Source: Bacillota bacterium (GTDB taxonomy: Bacteria > Bacillota > Clostridia > Saccharofermentanales > Saccharofermentanaceae). From it: 64,000 nt of DNA. Shown here piece by piece: positions 60,213 through 64,000 of this stretch; position 1 is the first letter of the stretch; each line of letters opens with the position of its first letter. The stretch spans positions 1 through 64,000 of the forward strand of contig JAEWUD010000043.1 in the NCBI GenBank assembly GCA_023397475.1, written 5' to 3'. The translations under genes were made by a program, and so were the position numbers. Under the pieces are notes generated by a model, which was given only the letters and a program-made list of their open reading frames with translations, made no database searches and was not told the origin of the DNA.

Positions 60213-62084
60213 ATGAAAAAGGGGAAGCTCAAGTACATGTTTGACAATCTGATGTCCAAGGGGCCATTGGCACTCATTGGATGTCTGGCACTCATTTCGA
60301 CCGTTATCATAGCGATCATGTCTGGTATTGTACTGGCTACGAACTCTCTTGAAGGTGTTGGATTCCCGGAACTAATGTGGATGGGATTCATGCGCACGCT
60401 GGATTCCGGCACGATAACCGGTGACAGCGGCTCCCCGATCTTTGTCGCGAGCATGCTCATCGTCACTCTCGCAGGTATTTTGGTGTTCAGCATCCTGATC
60501 GGTATTCTGACCACGGGTCTTCAGGACATGATGGACTCCCTCCGTAAAGGCCGTTCCAAGGTCATCGAGAGCAATCACACAATCATTCTCGGATGGTCGG
60601 ATCAGATATTCACAATCATTTCTGAACTCATTGAGGCAAACAGCAACCTCAAGAAGTCCTGCATCGTTGTCATGGGCAACAAGGACAAGATCGAGATGGA
60701 TGATGAGATTCGCAGCCGGATCCCTGATTCGGGAAAGACGAGAATCGTATGCAGAACCGGAAATCCGATCGATGTGAATGACATGCGCATTGTGAACATG
60801 GCGGATTCGAAATCGCTGATTCTGATCGAAGATTCCGACGCCAACACGATAAAGGCGGTTCTCGCCATTGTAAACACGGAAGGCTGCAAAGAGAAGGACT
60901 TCACGATTGTAACCGTGCTGAATGATGCGAAGAACTTGGAGGTTGCGCAAATCGCCTCACAGGGACGCGTCGAGTATATTCTTTACAATGACATCATTTC
61001 CCGCATCATTGCGCAAACCTGTCGTCAACCCGGGATTTCTGCGGTTTATCTTGACCTGTTGGATTACGACGGAGACGAGATCTACATTTCGGAATGTAGT
61101 TGTCTTGTCGGTAAGACATTTAGTGAAGCGCTTTTCTGCTTCATGGATTCAACACTCATGGGCGTTAAGCGCGGAAAGGTGACGCAACATAAGCCCCCGA
61201 TGGACTATGTGATCGAGGCCGGAGACGAGATTATCGCCATCGCGGAAGATGATGATACGTTGATCGCTGATGCGGATGCCACCTACACCATTATGGAAGA
61301 AGCCATCGAAACACAACGGATGATCTCGGCTTCGGAGCCTGAATATATCCTGATCCTGGGATGGAATGAGAACGGGACAGCGATCATCGAGGAGCTTGAT
61401 GCCTATGTTCCAAAGGGTTCTTTTCTGGCGGTAGCATCAGACACTGAAGATACTTCCTCACAGTGGGAGAAAGCCGGGCATGAACTCCAGAATTTGACGG
61501 TCGAATTTTATACGGACGATGTCACGGATCGCAAAGTCCTCGATGGACTCATGGCGAAGAATTTCCACCATGTTGTTCTCCTCAGCGACAAGTATACTGA
61601 AGACGTGCAGAAGTCGGATGCCAACACACTTATAACGCTGCTTCACCTTCGCGATATCTCGGAGAAGACAGAGTATGTCTTTAACACAGTAAGCGAGATC
61701 CTCGACAACCGGAATCGACAGCTTGCAGAAGTTGCAAAGGTGAATGATTTCATTATCAGTGAGAAGATTATCAGCCTGATGCTCGCCCAGATCTCGGAGA
61801 ATAAATATCTTGGGCCGGTATTTCAAGACCTTTTCGATGCCGACGGTTCTGAGATCTACATGAAACCTGCGCAGAATTACATCAAGAAGGGTGCCAAGGT
61901 GAATTTTTACACCGTTGTTGAAGCAGCCCGACGCAAGAACGAGATCGTCATCGGTTACAAGATTCAGTCGCAACAACATGACAGCACGAAGTCCTTCGGA
62001 ATCTACACCAATCCGAAGAAGACGACCGAAGTCTGTTTTGAGGCGGACGATATGCTGATCGTCATCGCGGAAGAACAGTTCTGA
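60213..62084 (+). CDS. CASTOR/POLLUX-like ion-channel protein
   Basis: 623 aa. Two hydrophobic segments (about 18-43 and 78-103) flank a short pore-like loop (WMGFMRTLDSGTITGD). Two tandem cytosolic Rossmann/RCK-type domains follow, with HTIILGWSDQIFTIISEL and EYILILGWNENGTAIIEEL as nucleotide-binding loops. This arrangement, including the GW-S/N motif, is that of the CASTOR/POLLUX family named for plant nuclear-envelope channels, with relatives in bacteria. The ion and ligand are unknown. The GAGGGAG ribosome-binding site is good. It lies 111 bp after the PurA-like gene with its own promoter. Confidence 0.88.
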   Translation: MKKGKLKYMFDNLMSKGPLALIGCLALISTVIIAIMSGIVLATNSLEGVGFPELMWMGFMRTLDSGTITGDSGSPIFVASMLIVTLAGILVFSILIGILTTGLQDMMDSLRKGRSKVIESNHTIILGWSDQIFTIISELIEANSNLKKSCIVVMGNKDKIEMDDEIRSRIPDSGKTRIVCRTGNPIDVNDMRIVNMADSKSLILIEDSDANTIKAVLAIVNTEGCKEKDFTIVTVLNDAKNLEVAQIASQGRVEYILYNDIISRIIAQTCRQPGISAVYLDLLDYDGDEIYISECSCLVGKTFSEALFCFMDSTLMGVKRGKVTQHKPPMDYVIEAGDEIIAIAEDDDTLIADADATYTIMEEAIETQRMISASEPEYILILGWNENGTAIIEELDAYVPKGSFLAVASDTEDTSSQWEKAGHELQNLTVEFYTDDVTDRKVLDGLMAKNFHHVVLLSDKYTEDVQKSDANTLITLLHLRDISEKTEYVFNTVSEILDNRNRQLAEVAKVNDFIISEKIISLMLAQISENKYLGPVFQDLFDADGSEIYMKPAQNYIKKGAKVNFYTVVEAARRKNEIVIGYKIQSQQHDSTKSFGIYTNPKKTTEVCFEADDMLIVIAEEQF

Positions 62085-62164
62085 TTGTTCGGATAGGACG
62101 AACGGATATAACGACGAGAGACATTACTTACTGTCAATTCATCAAATAAGTAATTAAGTAAACG

Positions 62165-62227
62165 ACACCCGAGATGGAAAAAGGAGAGGGAAAGACAACT
62201 TTCTGCCCCTCCTATCATCTCGGGTGT
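62165..62227 (+). other. Long hairpin between the channel gene and rplY
   Basis: ACACCCGAGATG (62165-62176) pairs with CATCTCGGGTGT (62216-62227), enclosing a second stem (GGAGAGGG/CCCCTCC). There is no T-run, so it may be a leader or processing structure rather than a terminator. Confidence 0.6.
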
Positions 62228-62345
62228 ATAATTAGTATGGAAAACAATTATGTTTTCAGGTATTCGGGGATCCCGCTATTGGGAAACCAGTAACCCGATT
62301 CTTTGTGTCCGGCACGGGTCGTGGCGAGAGCCAAAGGAGATGAGT

Positions 62346-62924
62346 ATGGAAGAAACAATTCTAAGATCAGATGTAAGAGTAGGAAACGCAAAACAAGTCA
62401 GAGATGCAGGGCTTACACCGGGCGTGCTCCATGTCCCGGGAGCGGACTCTGTCTCCGTTCAATTTGAGACAGCTCCCATCAACAAGATGCTCACCCAACA
62501 TGGCCTTAACGCGAAGGTATGGGTAATGATCGGTGGGGAGAAGAAGTTCGGATTTATCAAGGAAGTACAGAAGAGCCCGATCGATTTCAAGATCCTGCAC
62601 GTCGTTGTTCAGATTGTCGATCAGAATGCGTCCGTTATTTCGGAACTTCCCGTTGTTTTTCGCGGACGTGAGAAGCTGGAATCGAGACAACTCGAAACAC
62701 ATATGCTCAAGACGGAAATTAAGGTTGAGAGCAAATCGTCAAGTCTTCCGGAAGCCGCCGTTGTTGATGTAACCGCGAAAAACCTCGGCGATAACATCAC
62801 CGCTGAGGATTTCAAGTTCCCGGCGGATGTCACTGTTCTTGATCCTGCAGATACCGTGTATGCCATCGTGAAGCACGTGCGAATGACAGGAGCTGACGCA
62901 ACCGGGGAAGATGTGGCGGCGAAG
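62346..62924 (+). CDS. rplY: 50S ribosomal protein bL25 (Ctc form)
   Basis: 192 aa from the ATG at 62346, chosen because AAAGGAG lies 6 nt upstream; an upstream frame is spurious. It binds 5S rRNA; the long form with a C-terminal TL5 domain corresponds to the general stress protein Ctc. Residues 1-90 are the L25 domain (RDAGLTPGVLHVPG, FIKEVQKSPIDFKILHVVVQ) and 95-185 the TL5 domain (ISELPVVFRGREK...DPADTVYAIVKH). Confidence 0.9.
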
Positions 62925-62967
62925 TAAGTCGTTACCCTACACTGTCTCAGCGTTATCAAATCGCGAA

Positions 62968-63006
62968 AAGGCTTGTACCCTGTCAACACAACAGGATGCA
63001 AGCCTT
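62968..63006. terminator. Bidirectional terminator after rplY
   Basis: AAGGCTTG (62968-62975) pairs with CAAGCCTT (62999-63006), with inner CCTG/CAGG. A T-run follows on the minus side; the plus side is weaker. Confidence 0.6.
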
Positions 63007-63400
63007 AGTTCTTCCGAACATACTCCTGCTCGGCGATAAAGATACTGTTTCCCCGTTGGGAGAAGGAGAAGTCGGGGACGATGGTGTTTCCCAAGTCATT
63101 GAAGAGATCGTCGCCAAAATCGAACTCAATATGGAGCCTGCCGTTTGAGATCTCGTAGGTGATGTCCGTTGAACTTCCGATCCTGTGGATCAAAACGAAT
63201 ATATCCGGCGACAACGTTATAGTTAAATGTCAACTCTTCGCTACCTTCAACGACCATTCCCGAATTACTTGATTGAAACGTGATTCTGTCAAGGATCTTT
63301 GCCTTAAAAAGACTTATTGTTTTCTTATAAGAAAGGCAAAAAGAGGAGAATCAGAAGGAGAAGAAGAGTCAAAAATAAAGAATAATTGTTAAATGCATTA
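63005..63400 (-). pseudogene. Decayed gene for a small beta-rich membrane-anchored protein
   Basis: On the minus strand one frame reads KILDRITFQSSNSGMVVEG and on to AGYIRFDP, then stops. A second frame takes over near 63214 and reads DITYEISNGRLHIEFDFGDD and on to QRGNSIFIAEQEYVRKN. Together they resemble the second half of DUF5640/lipocalin-like proteins. Upstream, a Leu-rich hydrophobic run in yet another frame looks like the lost anchor. At least two frameshifts are required, so this is probably a pseudogene. No function is inferred. Confidence 0.45.
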
Positions 63401-63449
63401 CAAGAAAATAATAATGTTTATTTCTTACTAATAACTTTCTGAAAACGCG

Positions 63450-63478
63450 TTGAAAACAATTTGTTTCCGTGGTAAAAT
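63450..63478 (+). promoter_or_regulatory. Sigma-A promoter of the ECF sigma gene
   Basis: TTGAAA (63450-63455), 17-nt spacer, TAAAAT (63473-63478), about 75 bp before the start. Confidence 0.6.
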
Positions 63479-63555
63479 TTGTTCTAATTTCGTATTTATA
63501 CCGTGAAATGCGTCGCAAATGCGACAATGTTGTTAAATTCCCCGGAGATTTGTTC

Positions 63556-64000
63556 GTGAAAATTGATAAACCTTTGATAGAAACAATTTTGCAGGCACAG
63601 CGCGGTGAGCGTGATGCTTTTGAAAAGTTGTATAAAACCTTTTATAAAGAGGTTTATTCCGTCGCGCGCTATCTTCTCGGAAGTGATAACAAAGCGGAAG
63701 ATGTTTTACAAGAGACATTTCTCAAGGCATATTACCGACTTCCCGAACTGAAATCTCCGGAAGCATTCTCCTCCTGGTTGTATCGCATCACACAGAATGA
63801 GTGCAGAATGGCCATGCGTAAGAAGGATGAGCGCATTCTCTTCGTCGATACAGAGGCGGAAGAGTTCTCCGGAATCGTGGACATCGAACCCGTACTCCCG
63901 GACTTTGACTTCGAAACCGACGAGGATCGCTCCGTGATCCGTCGTGAGGTCGAGAATCTTCCGATCCAATATCGCACCGTCATCGTATATTACTATTATT
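63556..64000 (+). CDS. ECF-type RNA polymerase sigma factor (partial)
   Basis: Frame open from GTG at 63556 (GGAG 8 nt upstream) to the right edge; a TTG at 63550 is an alternative. It reads VKIDKPLIETILQAQRGERD, then region 2 with FEKLYKTFYKEVYSVARYLL, DNKAEDVLQETFLKAYY and FSSWLYRITQNECR. Region 4 begins with VENLPIQYRTVIVYYYY. A stretch of acidic residues links regions 2 and 4. ECF sigma factors direct polymerase to stress or envelope regulons; the anti-sigma gene would lie beyond the window. Confidence 0.92.
   Translation, partial: MKIDKPLIETILQAQRGERDAFEKLYKTFYKEVYSVARYLLGSDNKAEDVLQETFLKAYYRLPELKSPEAFSSWLYRITQNECRMAMRKKDERILFVDTEAEEFSGIVDIEPVLPDFDFETDEDRSVIRREVENLPIQYRTVIVYYYY

Overview
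The window looks like the replication-origin region of a moderate-GC Bacillota chromosome, most likely a clostridial lineage. The evidence is the dnaA-dnaN-recF-remB-gyrB order, the soj/spo0J (parA/parB) pair with three perfect parS sites, MurT/GatD lipid II amidation genes, a type I glutamine synthetase beside an ANTAR regulator, and the LL-diaminopimelate aminotransferase route to lysine. Genes from about 18.0 to 29.9 kb run leftward and those from 30.1 kb run rightward, so the replichores diverge at oriC (about 31.5-31.9 kb). Genus cannot be fixed from the sequence alone.

Layout. 0-17 kb is accessory: an IS66 remnant, a GNAT enzyme, a thymidylate-synthase-like protein whose catalytic Cys position is Ser, a 75-bp tandem repeat, an EAL phosphodiesterase-like sensor with a degenerate GGDEF domain, an AAA/DUF4143 ATPase behind twin palindromes, a pentapeptide-repeat protein, a MATE exporter, a giant kinase-AAA-TPR-GAF-GGDEF protein, alanine dehydrogenase and a PD-(D/E)XK-like protein. 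17-18 kb is packed with hairpin repeats. 18-29 kb (minus strand) holds guaA, purA, dapL, dapF, ANTAR regulator, glnA, gatD, murT, carA and a sortase. This is nitrogen, purine and cell-wall metabolism. purA and glnA each have a good sigma-A promoter followed at once by a hairpin and T-run, suggesting attenuated leaders.

30-41 kb is the origin block plus a TPR protein and two tRNA-Ser genes, followed by a cluster of structured repeats of the same family as those near 18 kb. 43-57 kb is a carbohydrate locus: a YesMN-type two-component system diverging from an operon encoding an ABC importer (binding protein and two permeases, no ATPase), a GH31 glycosidase, FGGY kinase, galactitol-1-phosphate-dehydrogenase-like enzyme, aldo/keto reductase, RbsD/FucU-type mutarotase and a GatZ/KbaZ protein. 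Read together, these suggest an oxidoreductive route (aldose to polyol to ketose phosphate, then 4-epimerisation) rather than the usual isomerase or Leloir route.

57-60 kb holds the most unusual unit: a zinc-ribbon protein with a kinase-like but degenerate C-terminal part, a VWA protein and a divergent PurA paralog, the last two translationally coupled. The canonical purA is elsewhere in the window, so the paralog probably does something else. The right end has a CASTOR/POLLUX-like channel protein, ribosomal protein bL25/Ctc, a decayed beta-rich protein gene and the start of an ECF sigma factor cut by the window edge.
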